NCBI RefSeq assembly: GCF_036226405.1
Contig: NZ_CP108464.1
Span: 5,642,001-5,706,000 of the forward strand
DNA from: Streptomyces sp. NBC_01260
GTDB taxonomy: Bacteria; Actinomycetota; Actinomycetes; Streptomycetales; Streptomycetaceae
Direction of reading: 5' to 3'
DNA length: 64,000 bases
Part shown: positions 33,812 to 41,082 of the stretch, in pieces
Position numbering within the stretch: the stretch's first letter is position 1
Layout of the letters: each line of letters begins with the position of its first letter
Notes under the pieces: generated by a model
The model's input: only the letters and a program-made list of their open reading frames with translations
Database searches by the model: none
What the model was told of the DNA's origin: nothing
Position numbers and translations under genes: made by a program

Positions 33812-34648
33812 TTGCAGCGCCCCCTTGTCCCGCTTGTTGTCGCCGCGGCACTGCTATGCGCTGGATGCTCCGGGGAATCGGGATCGGGATCGCGATCGGC
33901 GCGAGAGGCGGAGAAGCCCGGGAAAGCCTCCCAGTCCCACTCGGCGGCGGACCACGGGGCAGCGGTACGGGCCGCGGTGGCCGCGACGAAAAGGAGCAGC
34001 GCCCGGATCGATGAGCAGATCGAGATAGGGGACGGCACCACCAACTACGTCGTCTCGATCAAGGGTGACTTCGACTGGGCGGGCGCCAGGGGGCGCCTCG
34101 GGGTTGCCCTCCACAATGCGGCGACTCCTCGGAAGACGTCGCCCCGCATGGAGGAGATCTTCGACGGCGAGACGGTCTACATGGGTGGATTCGCCGAGAT
34201 GGAAGGCTCCTGGGGATCGATTCGCCGGGACAAGGCCGAGGCTCATTACGTGCTGCGGGCACCGATGAACGACCCCGAACACGTCTTGCGCCAGGTGGCG
34301 CAGATGCGCCAGACCTCGAAGGTCGGCGAGGAGACAGTGAGCGGCACGCCCGCAGTTCACTACCGCGGTGTGCTCACCGATGAGACGGTCACGCTGCGGA
34401 TGGCGAAGGACATGCGGGCCAAGATCGGCACCATGCGAGAACAGGTTGGTGGGATCACCGTGTACGCGGATGCCTGGGTCGACCGGAACGGGCGGATCGT
34501 GCGCACCAGGCTCGACTGGCCCATGGGAGCGGCGGGCGCCAGGGCGACGATGGATCTGGCGGACCACGGGAAGGCGGTGCGGGTGAATGCTCCGGACCCC
34601 GGCAAGGTCGTCCTCATGCCGGCTGTCGGCGGCCCGCTGCCCGGCTGA
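33812..34648 (+). CDS. LolA/LppX-like lipoprotein
   Basis: 278 residues from TTG at 33812, which has GGAG 6 bases upstream; GTG at 33800 is an alternative. The signal ends in LLCAGC, a good lipobox, followed by a Ser/Gly-rich linker. The body resembles the LolA-like half-barrel of actinobacterial lipoproteins (TTNYVVSIKGDFDWAGARG, MEEIFDGETVYMGGF, DAWVDRNGRIVRTRLDW). It is anchored outside the cell; these proteins may carry lipids or act in envelope signalling. A C-terminal fragment of a related protein may survive at 35033-35182. Confidence 0.82.
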   Translation: MQRPLVPLVVAAALLCAGCSGESGSGSRSAREAEKPGKASQSHSAADHGAAVRAAVAATKRSSARIDEQIEIGDGTTNYVVSIKGDFDWAGARGRLGVALHNAATPRKTSPRMEEIFDGETVYMGGFAEMEGSWGSIRRDKAEAHYVLRAPMNDPEHVLRQVAQMRQTSKVGEETVSGTPAVHYRGVLTDETVTLRMAKDMRAKIGTMREQVGGITVYADAWVDRNGRIVRTRLDWPMGAAGARATMDLADHGKAVRVNAPDPGKVVLMPAVGGPLPG

Positions 34649-34649
34649 C

Positions 34650-34838
34650 CTGCCCCCTGCCGCGCAACATGACAGAAGGGCCCTCGCCTGTCTCGTTCAG
34701 GCGGGGGCCCTTCTTCCATCCGCATGCCCGGTGAGGGTTGAGGGGACGATCACGAGGCAGGACGTTCATGTGCCTCCCGGCCAGGGGGCGAGCAGCAGTA
34801 CGTCGGCGCGCTCCTCGGCGGCCGCGCAACGCTTCGCC
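34650..34838. repeat. Imperfect copy of the sodF 3' end and its flank (original at 36210-36401)
   Basis: The stretch repeats, in the same orientation, the region containing the terminator and the last 58 bp of sodF. Shared blocks include CGATCACGAGGCAGGACGTT and GGGGGCGAGCAGCAG. The copied sodF stop codon (TCA on this strand) is mutated to CCA. Similarity ends at 34838 inside CGCC, where it switches to an O-methyltransferase tail. Confidence 0.75.
34674..34714 (+). terminator. Terminator of the lipoprotein gene
   Basis: 17-bp arms starting AGAAGGGCCC with a 7-base loop and one wobble pair, 26 bp after the stop codon. It resembles the terminator at 36239-36271, as part of the duplicated block. 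Confidence 0.8.
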
Positions 34839-34944
34839 GGTTCACCGAACTCGTCGCGGCCGAGCCGAGGTTGACCTCGACCGTGCTGCAGACCGTGGGG
34901 GCATGGGACACGACGGGCTGATGATCGCCCTGGTCTGTGGCTGA
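34835..34944 (+). pseudogene. Decayed 3' end of a second O-methyltransferase gene
   Basis: It matches 33642-33752 at roughly 85% identity by eye: RRFTELVAAEP is kept, then a frameshift, then GHDGLMIALVCG ending with TGA against YDGLLMALVTG in the intact gene. The 5' part of the gene is absent; it begins in the CGCC shared with the sodF copy. Confidence 0.75.
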
Positions 34945-35032
34945 CACCTGCATGGGATGCTCGCGATGATCAAGGCAAGCGGTCTCTCCGGCGGCGGCGA
35001 AGTGTCGGTGCACGTACCGGAGAGGGGGGCCC

Positions 35033-35182
35033 GTGCCCCGGGGTATCGACTTCAGTTTCGGCGACGCCCCGGTGCTGCTCGAACTCGACGACTACGACGA
35101 GCCGGTGCGGGTGAAGCAGCCCAGCCGTGCGGACATCGTTCGCGCCGAAGAGGTGCAGGGGCTGGACCTGACCTCCGGCTGA
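35033..35182 (+). CDS. 49-residue ORF, possibly the C-terminal remnant of a lipoprotein gene
   Basis: GTG at 35033 has GGAGAGGGG upstream and the frame has good G/C third positions. The protein includes GIDFSFGDAPVLLELDDYD then EPVRVKQPSRADIV, which resembles the C-terminal strand of the LolA-like lipoprotein family (compare ATMDLADHGKAVRVNAP in the gene at 33812). Following a decayed O-methyltransferase tail, it keeps the order O-methyltransferase then lipoprotein. It could be translated, but I think it is a remnant. Confidence 0.45.
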   Translation: MPRGIDFSFGDAPVLLELDDYDEPVRVKQPSRADIVRAEEVQGLDLTSG

Positions 35183-35232
35183 CTGCCGGCCGGCACAGCG
35201 CTCCGGGACAAGGCCGAAAGGGCTTTTCTCCG

Positions 35233-35264
35233 CCTCGGGGCGAGCCCCTGCCTGCTCGCCCCGA
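35233..35264. terminator. Stem-loop after the 49-residue ORF
   Basis: Perfect 11-bp arms CTCGGGGCGAG and CTCGCCCCGAG with a 10-base loop, before the hydrolase gene. Confidence 0.65.
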
Positions 35265-35323
35265 GCTGGACAGCGTTCGGCGTCGGGAGAGGAAAACGTT
35301 CGACAGGTGGGGCGGGGGCGGTG

Positions 35324-36208
35324 ATGATCGGATGCATGAGTTTGCGCATAAGTGACCCGGTTCGTATCGGCACGGAACAGGTGGCGGGAGGGCGGCTGCT
35401 GGGCTGGGCCGAGTGGGGGCCGCTGGACGGGGTGCCGGTGCTGTTGTCGCCCGGTGCGGCTACCAGCAGGCATCTCGGGTTCGGTGCCGATGTGCTGGAC
35501 GGGCTCGGTGTGCGGCTGATCTCCGTCGACCGCCCCGGTCTGGGGGTCTCCTCGCCTGCGCCGGGGCGTACGTTCGGTGACTCCGTCGGCGACGTCCGCG
35601 CGTTCGCCGCCCTGCGTGGCCTGGAGCGGCCCCTGATGGTCGGCAACTCGCAGGGGGCGCCCTTCGCCCTCGCCTGTGCCGCTGCCGGAGTGGTCGGCGC
35701 GCTCGCGGTGGTCTCCGGCGCGGACGAGGTCGCCGCACCTCGGTTCGCCGACGCGCTTCCGGACGAACTGCGGCACCTCGTCGAACTGGCGGTGTCCGAC
35801 CCGGCCGCCGCAGAGAAGCTCTTTGCCGGGTTCACCCCGCAGGTGATGTGGGACATGGTCATGTCCGGCAGCCCGGAGTGCGACCTCGCCGTCTATCGAC
35901 AGCCCGCGTTCGCGGCCGCCTACCGGCGCGCGCTCGACGAAGCCTTCGCGCAGGGGGCCGACGGCTATGCCCGGGACACCGTTCTGGCCATGGGGCACTG
36001 GGGCATCGAACTCTCGGACATCGACGTACCGGTGGACCTCTGGTACGGGGAGAAGGACACCGGCCACTCGCCCGACCAGGGGGCCGGTCTGACCTCGCGC
36101 ATCCCCCGGGCGGTCCGGCACCTGGTGCCGGATGCCGGCGGGGCGGTGCTCTGGACACACGCCGAGCAGGTGCTGAGCACCCTGCTGAAGCACACCCCTG
36201 CCTCCTGA
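35324..36208 (+). CDS. Alpha/beta hydrolase
   Basis: 294 residues from ATG at 35324; GTG 35321 and ATG 35336 are alternatives. The oxyanion-side loop is LLSPGAATSRHL, the nucleophile elbow is VGNSQGAPFA with Ser in G-x-S-x-G, the acid lies in VDLWYGEKDTGHS and the catalytic His is probably in VLWTHAEQVL. A lid of about 70 residues sits between 150 and 225. The substrate is unknown. The gene is separated from its left neighbours by a terminator and from sodF by a second terminator. Confidence 0.88.
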   Translation: MIGCMSLRISDPVRIGTEQVAGGRLLGWAEWGPLDGVPVLLSPGAATSRHLGFGADVLDGLGVRLISVDRPGLGVSSPAPGRTFGDSVGDVRAFAALRGLERPLMVGNSQGAPFALACAAAGVVGALAVVSGADEVAAPRFADALPDELRHLVELAVSDPAAAEKLFAGFTPQVMWDMVMSGSPECDLAVYRQPAFAAAYRRALDEAFAQGADGYARDTVLAMGHWGIELSDIDVPVDLWYGEKDTGHSPDQGAGLTSRIPRAVRHLVPDAGGAVLWTHAEQVLSTLLKHTPAS

Positions 36209-36238
36209 CCCCTACCCCTGGCGCGGAACGTGACAGAA

Positions 36239-36271
36239 GGACCCCCGCCTGTCACGTCCAGGCGAGGGTCC
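36239..36271. terminator. Bidirectional terminator between the hydrolase and sodF genes
   Basis: 13-bp arms (GGACCCCCGCCTG and CAGGCGAGGGTCC) with a 7-base loop and one mismatch, between convergent genes. It is duplicated at 34674-34714. Confidence 0.75.
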
Positions 36272-36343
36272 CCCCTTCATCCGCCTGCCCGGTGAAGGTT
36301 GAGAAGACGATCACGAGGCAGGACGTTCAAGCGTGCCTCCCGG

Positions 36344-36985
36344 TCAGGGGGCGAGCAGCAGCACGTCGGCGCGCTCCTTGGCGGCCGCGTACCGCTTCGC
36401 CACGTCCTGCCAGTTGACGACGCGCCACATCGCCTCGATGAAGTCGACCTTCTGGTTCTTGTACTGGAGGTAGAAGGCGTGCTCCCAGGCGTCGAAGACC
36501 AGGACCGGGACGGAGCCCTGGCCGACATTGCCCTGGTGGTCGTAGACCTGCTCGACGATCAGCCTGCCGCTGACCGGCTCGTACGCGAGGACGCCCCAGC
36601 CGGAGCCCTGCGTGGTGGCCGCGGCCTTCGTCAGCTGGGACTTGAAGCCCGCGAAGGAGCCGAAGGATTCGGTGATCGCGTCCGCGAGGCCGCCGACACC
36701 GTCCGCGGCGAGGGGCTCGCCGCCGCCGTCACCGGTCATGTTGTGCCAGTAGATCGAGTGCAGGATGTGGCCGGAGAGGTGGAACGCGAGGTTCTTCTGG
36801 AGCCCGTTGATCGCTCCCCAGGCCTCCTTGTCGCGCGCCTCCTCCAGCTGCTCCAGGGTGTCGTTCGCGCCCTTCACGTACGCGGCGTGGTGCTTGTCGT
36901 GGTGGAGCTCGACGATCTGCGGATTGATGACCGGTTCGAGCGCCGCGTAGTCGTACGGGAGTTCCGGGAGCGTGTACGTGGCCAT
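36344..36985 (-). CDS. sodF: Iron superoxide dismutase
   Basis: 213 residues; ATG at 36985 with GGAGGG 8 bases upstream. Metal ligands are visible in [14 protein letters not shown], in [15 protein letters not shown], and in [17 protein letters not shown] (Asp and His). It converts superoxide to peroxide and oxygen in the cytosol. In Streptomyces, sodF is repressed by the nickel sensor Nur when nickel is present, since NiSOD is then used; a matching Nur box lies 34 bp upstream of the start. A partial copy of the 3' end lies at 34650-34838. Confidence 0.96.
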   Translation of the reverse strand: MATYTLPELPYDYAALEPVINPQIVELHHDKHHAAYVKGANDTLEQLEEARDKEAWGAINGLQKNLAFHLSGHILHSIYWHNMTGDGGGEPLAADGVGGLADAITESFGSFAGFKSQLTKAAATTQGSGWGVLAYEPVSGRLIVEQVYDHQGNVGQGSVPVLVFDAWEHAFYLQYKNQKVDFIEAMWRVVNWQDVAKRYAAAKERADVLLLAP

Positions 36986-37018
36986 GATTCGAACCCTCCA
37001 GCTGCTGTCCTGTTGTTA

Positions 37019-37035
37019 TTGCAATCTATATGCAA
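37019..37035 (-). promoter_or_regulatory. Nur box of sodF
   Basis: On the minus strand TTGCAT-ATAGA-TTGCAA, matching the Nur consensus I recall (TTGCA-N5/6-TTGCAA), 34-50 bp upstream of the sodF start. It fits nickel-dependent repression. Confidence 0.8.
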
Positions 37036-37186
37036 GAGCAGGCTAACAGCAGCAGTGGCTGAGGGGAGATCAGTCCTTCGGCGTAGGACTCCGGCCCTCC
37101 CCCGTCCGCGCGGCCCGACCTCCCCGGCCCGTACCCGGCGCCCCCTCATCCGCAGCAGTCCGCGGGCTTCGGTCCGCCGGCGGCCC

Positions 37187-38605
37187 TCAGGCCCCCGCAC
37201 CCGCGGAGCGCCGCTGCCGCAGGACGCCGATGACGATCAGTACCGCCGTCAGCGCGCCCGTCGCCAGCAGCTGGTCGCGGGTGTCGGGCTGGCGGAGCAT
37301 CAGGAAGAAGATGCCGACCATGGCCACCAGGGCCACCACCGTCAGGACCGGGAACAGCCACATCCGGACCACCAGCTTCTGCGGCTCCTCGCGCTCCAGC
37401 CGGGCGCGCAGGATCAGCTGGGAGACGGCGATGAAGATCCAGACGACCAGGATCACCGCGCCGGTCATGTTGAGCAGCCAGGGGAAGACGTCGTCCGGAC
37501 GCCAGTAGCTCAGCAGCACGCACAGGAACCCGAACACGGACGAGACCAGGACCGCGCGGCGCGGCACGCCGGACGAGACCCTGCCGAGCCGCTTCGGGCC
37601 CTGGCCGCGGGCGACCAGGGAGCAGGCCATGCGCGAGGCACCGTAGATGTTGGCGTTCATCGCGGAGAGCAGCGCCACCAGGATGACCACGTTCATGATC
37701 TCCGCGGCGCCGCTGATGCCGAGGTGGTCCAGGGCCGCGTAGAAGGGGCCGACCGACACGACCTTCGGGTCGTCCCACGGGACCAGCGTGACGATGACCG
37801 CCATCGAGCCGACGTAGAAGAGCGCGATCCGCCACATCGCCGTCCGCACGGCCTTCGCGACACCGCGCACCGGGTTCTCGGACTCGGCCGCGGCGATGGT
37901 GACGGTCTCCAGACCGCCGTACGCGAAGACGGAGGCGAGCAGCCCGATGACCAGCCCCTCGGAGCCGTTCGGCATGAAGCCGCCCTCACCGCTGAGGTTG
38001 GCGGTGCCGGGGGCGTCCGTGTCCGGGAGCACGCCGAGGACCGCCAGCACGCCCAGCACCAGGAACAGCGTGATCGCGACGACCTTGAGCGCGGCGAACC
38101 AGAACTCGAACTCGCCGAACTTCGTCACCGAGGCCAGGTTCGTCCCCAGGAACACCACCATGAACAGCGCCACCCAGGCCCACTCCGGAGTCCCGGGCAG
38201 CCAGCCGGTGACGATCTTCGCCGCCCCGATCCCTTCGAGGCCGACGGCGACGCAGAGCAGCACCCAGAACGCCCAGCCCGCCGTGAACCCCGCCCACGGG
38301 CCGATCGCCCGCTCGGCGTGCACGGAGAAGGAGCCGGACGCCGGATTGGCCGCCGACATCTCGCCGAGCATCCGCATCACGAGCATGACCAGCAGCCCGG
38401 AGCAGGCGTACGCGATGACGATGGAGGGGCCCGCCGCGGCGATTCCCGCGCCGGAGCCGACGAACAGCCCGGCGCCGATGACACCGCCGAGGGCGATCAT
38501 CGACAGATGGCGCTGCTTGAGTCCGTGGGTGAGGGCCGAGTCGGTCCCGTTGGCGGAGGTGACGGCCGGGGTGCCGGTGGGGGGAGGCACGGAGGTCCGA
38601 GGCAT
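37187..38605 (-). CDS. APC-family amino-acid permease
   Basis: 472 residues with 12 transmembrane segments. The conserved start LKQRHLSMIALGGVIGAGLF, then GSFSVHAERAIGPWAGFTAGW and the consensus loop GLETVTIAAAESENPVRGVA identify the AAT/GabP-type amino-acid transporter branch. It takes up amino acids with protons. A clear paralogue lies at 41083-42543, sharing the C-terminal LVVRMWLFP motif. No regulator is adjacent. The specific amino acid cannot be told from the sequence. Confidence 0.93.
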   Translation of the reverse strand: MPRTSVPPPTGTPAVTSANGTDSALTHGLKQRHLSMIALGGVIGAGLFVGSGAGIAAAGPSIVIAYACSGLLVMLVMRMLGEMSAANPASGSFSVHAERAIGPWAGFTAGWAFWVLLCVAVGLEGIGAAKIVTGWLPGTPEWAWVALFMVVFLGTNLASVTKFGEFEFWFAALKVVAITLFLVLGVLAVLGVLPDTDAPGTANLSGEGGFMPNGSEGLVIGLLASVFAYGGLETVTIAAAESENPVRGVAKAVRTAMWRIALFYVGSMAVIVTLVPWDDPKVVSVGPFYAALDHLGISGAAEIMNVVILVALLSAMNANIYGASRMACSLVARGQGPKRLGRVSSGVPRRAVLVSSVFGFLCVLLSYWRPDDVFPWLLNMTGAVILVVWIFIAVSQLILRARLEREEPQKLVVRMWLFPVLTVVALVAMVGIFFLMLRQPDTRDQLLATGALTAVLIVIGVLRQRRSAGAGA

Positions 38606-39095
38606 GGACGAACTCTGTTCGCTCGGTGAGATGGGGGGACGTGTCCCAGTCTGGACGCGCGCACCGTTCAGGCGGAACGGATGTCCGCTATACGGGCACC
38701 ATGCTCACACAAGGTGCACATCCCGCTGCTCGGAGCGGGGCGCCGCAGGGGCGCCGCCAAGGCTCTTCCGGAGCCCTTGCCGCGACTCTGCCGCGACTCC
38801 GCCGCGGTCCTGCTGTGACCCTGACGCGGTCCGGTCGCCGTCCGGTCGCCGTCCGGTCGTTTAGAGGGAGTCAACAGTCGGCTCCCGGTGCCCTTCCCGG
38901 TCAGCAGGTGGTTGATCCGCTCCCACCTCAGTGATGAGCATCACGTCCAGGGGTGATTGTGTGCCGCTCTTTGTGCGAATCCCACCAATCCCTCAACCGC
39001 CGCTTTGTGGGCCGCTGATGGTGATCGGGTGTGGCTGCGTCGGATAGCGTCGGGCTCAGCCCTGTCCCCACCTGCCCTCACCTCGCGGAGTCCCG
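38606..39095. other. Intergenic region between the permease and bioY genes
   Basis: 490 bp between divergent genes. It has no credible ORF. It holds a GTGATG-AG-CATCAC palindrome at 38931-38944 (165 bp before bioY) and an 11-bp direct repeat GTCCGGTCGCC in about 2.7 copies near 38829-38860, both of unknown meaning. Confidence 0.5.
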
Positions 39096-39692
39096 ATGAG
39101 TACTGCTGCCGCCGCCCCCGTCCGTACCGGAGCGGTCCTCGCCGACCTGCTGCCCGCCGCCCGGCACCGCTACGCCGTGGACACCGCCCTGGTGCTCGGC
39201 GGCGCCGCGCTCACCGGCATAGCCGCCCAGATCGCCGTGCCGGTCCCCGGCTCCCCGGTCCCGGTCACCGGTCAGACCTTCGCCGCGCTCCTGGTCGGCA
39301 CCGCGCTCGGCGCCCGCCGCGGCTTCCTGGCCCTCGCCGTGTACGCGCTCGTCGGCATGGCGGGCATGCCGTGGTTCTCGGCCGGCAGTTCCGGTGCCGG
39401 CGGTGCCTCGTTCGGCTATGTGCTCGGCATGCTGCTCGCCGCGACCGTGGTCGGCGGCCTCGCCCGCCGCGGCGGCGACCGTTCGGTGCTGCGTACGGCG
39501 GGCACCATGGTGCTCGGTTCGGCGCTCATCTACGCGGTCGGCGTGCCCTATCTGGCGCTGTCCACCGGCATGTCGGCGAGCGCCGCGATCGCGGCCGGCC
39601 TGACGCCGTTCCTGCTCGGCGACGCGCTGAAGGCGGCGCTCGCGATGGGCGCGCTGCCCGCGTCCTGGAAGCTCATCGGGCGTCGCGGCTGA
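39096..39692 (+). CDS. bioY: BioY-family biotin transporter substrate-binding subunit
   Basis: 198 residues with six hydrophobic segments. The BioY signature region PVPGSPVPVTGQTFAALLVG and the Gly/Ala-rich helix MVLGSALIYAVGVPYLAL are typical. BioY captures biotin; it can work alone or with the shared ECF energy-coupling genes, which are not in this window. ATG at 39096 has GCGGAG 5 bases before it. The gene overlaps the end of the convergent FAD oxidoreductase by 20 bp. Confidence 0.93.
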   Translation: MSTAAAAPVRTGAVLADLLPAARHRYAVDTALVLGGAALTGIAAQIAVPVPGSPVPVTGQTFAALLVGTALGARRGFLALAVYALVGMAGMPWFSAGSSGAGGASFGYVLGMLLAATVVGGLARRGGDRSVLRTAGTMVLGSALIYAVGVPYLALSTGMSASAAIAAGLTPFLLGDALKAALAMGALPASWKLIGRRG

Positions 39693-40995
39693 TGCCGTAA
39701 CTCCCTCCGAAGAGGCTCGCCGGGTCGTACTGCGACACCAGACCGGCGAGCCTCTTGTGCGTCCGCGGGTCGTGGAAGCCGTCGGTGCGGTCCCCGCCGC
39801 CGAAGGAGAAGTTCAGCGAACGGCCCACGACGAGCGGGGCGACGGCCCGGGCCACCTCTTCGTACAGGGCCCGGACGGAGGTCACGTCCGTACCGTCGAG
39901 CGGTGACAGCAGCCGCAGCAGGAATCCGGCCTCGCGGAACGGCACCGCGTTCTCCGCGGCCGGCCCGGTGGCCAGTGCGCCGCCCAGGTGGTTGAGCTGG
40001 ACCACGGTCATCATCGGGGCCTTCCGGCCGGTCAGCTCCAGCACCCGCGCCGCGCGTTCGGGGTCCAGTCCGCTCAGCATCAGCCCGTCCCCGTAGTACG
40101 CGTGCGGAAACGGCGGGTCGTTGTGGATGGTGTGGCTGTCGGTGTACGGCATCTCCCGCAGCGAGTCCGCCGACGCGGGCCCGATCGCCCGCAGGGGCAC
40201 GACGAGGCGTTCGCCCTCGGCCGCGCTGCCGGTGTACGCGACCCGTACGGAGATGACGTACCGGCCCCGCATCGGCTCCGGCATCTGCGGCACGTCCGGG
40301 TACACGAGTGCGGCCACCGACGACGTCAGCGCGTCGGGCACGGTCCGGGTCCACTCCAGATAGCGCCGGAGCACCCGCGCACCGGTCTCGCCGTCCCCGT
40401 CGAAGGCGAGCGAGCCGCCGTACAGCCGGGCCACCGGGGCGAGGCCGGTCTCCAGCCCCGTCACCACGCCCAGCCGGTGCCCGCCGCCGCGCAGCCCCCA
40501 GAACAGCTCGGGCTCGTCCTGCGGGGTGACATGGCGCGGCACCCCGTCGCCCGTCACCACATCGAGTGAGCGCACATGGTCGGCGGCGTACCCGAACTCC
40601 CGGGCCAGGATGCCCAGCCCGCCGCCCAGCGTGTAGGAGACGGCGCCCACCCCGGGGGCGGAGCCGTTCAGCGGGGCGAGCCCGTGCGGTGCCGCCGCCT
40701 CGACCACCTGCCCCCAGGTGGTGCCCGCCCCGACGGCGGCGGTGCGGCGCACCGGGTCGATCCGTACGGAGTCCATCCGGGCGGTACTGATCAGGACCCC
40801 GCCCTCGACGGCGCCCGGCAGGCCGTGCCCGGTGGCGTGGACGGCGACCCGGAGCCCGCCCGCGGCGGCGCGTGCCACGGCGTCACGTACGTCATCGGCC
40901 CCGGCGGCCTCGACGACGAGGTCCGGGCGGATCGTGAAACCGGTCTGGAATCCGGACGGGAATCCGGACCGGGAACCGGCAGGGGCGGCAGTCAT
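39673..40995 (-). CDS. FAD-binding oxidoreductase (berberine-bridge/VAO-like)
   Basis: 440 residues; ATG at 40995 after GGAGAG. The FAD PP-loop region reads VAVHATGHGLPGAVEGGVLI, with His in the position that often carries covalent FAD in this family; then VSYTLGGGLGILAREFGYAA, where the usual second attachment cysteine is missing. The C-terminal BBE motif is NFSFGGGD, then RLAGLVSQYDPASLFGGSYG. Likely an oxidase of small organic compounds. A 25-bp palindrome lies upstream. No partner genes point to a pathway. Confidence 0.9.
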   Translation of the reverse strand: MTAAPAGSRSGFPSGFQTGFTIRPDLVVEAAGADDVRDAVARAAAGGLRVAVHATGHGLPGAVEGGVLISTARMDSVRIDPVRRTAAVGAGTTWGQVVEAAAPHGLAPLNGSAPGVGAVSYTLGGGLGILAREFGYAADHVRSLDVVTGDGVPRHVTPQDEPELFWGLRGGGHRLGVVTGLETGLAPVARLYGGSLAFDGDGETGARVLRRYLEWTRTVPDALTSSVAALVYPDVPQMPEPMRGRYVISVRVAYTGSAAEGERLVVPLRAIGPASADSLREMPYTDSHTIHNDPPFPHAYYGDGLMLSGLDPERAARVLELTGRKAPMMTVVQLNHLGGALATGPAAENAVPFREAGFLLRLLSPLDGTDVTSVRALYEEVARAVAPLVVGRSLNFSFGGGDRTDGFHDPRTHKRLAGLVSQYDPASLFGGSYGISRDAR

Positions 40996-41053
40996 GGCGG
41001 AGGCTCTCCAGTCGCTCGCTCGATGGGCTGACGAAGGAGAGCCTCCCCGGTAT

Positions 41054-41078
41054 ACCTGACAGGGACCGTCAGGTATGG
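41054..41078. promoter_or_regulatory. Perfect 25-bp inverted repeat between permease and FAD oxidoreductase genes
   Basis: ATACCTGAC-N7-GTCAGGTAT. It begins 59 bp before the FAD oxidoreductase start and ends 5 bp after the permease stop. The arms look like a TetR-type operator; a terminator role is less likely because no T-run follows. Confidence 0.55.
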
Positions 41079-41082
41079 GTGA

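Noticed and set aside
38829..38860. Short 11-bp direct repeat GTCCGGTCGCC
   Set aside because: About 2.7 copies only, with no partner structure; too little to call an iteron or regulatory array.
38668..38874. 68-codon frame upstream of bioY
   Set aside because: Arg/Ser-rich composition without gene-like codon use or a ribosome site.
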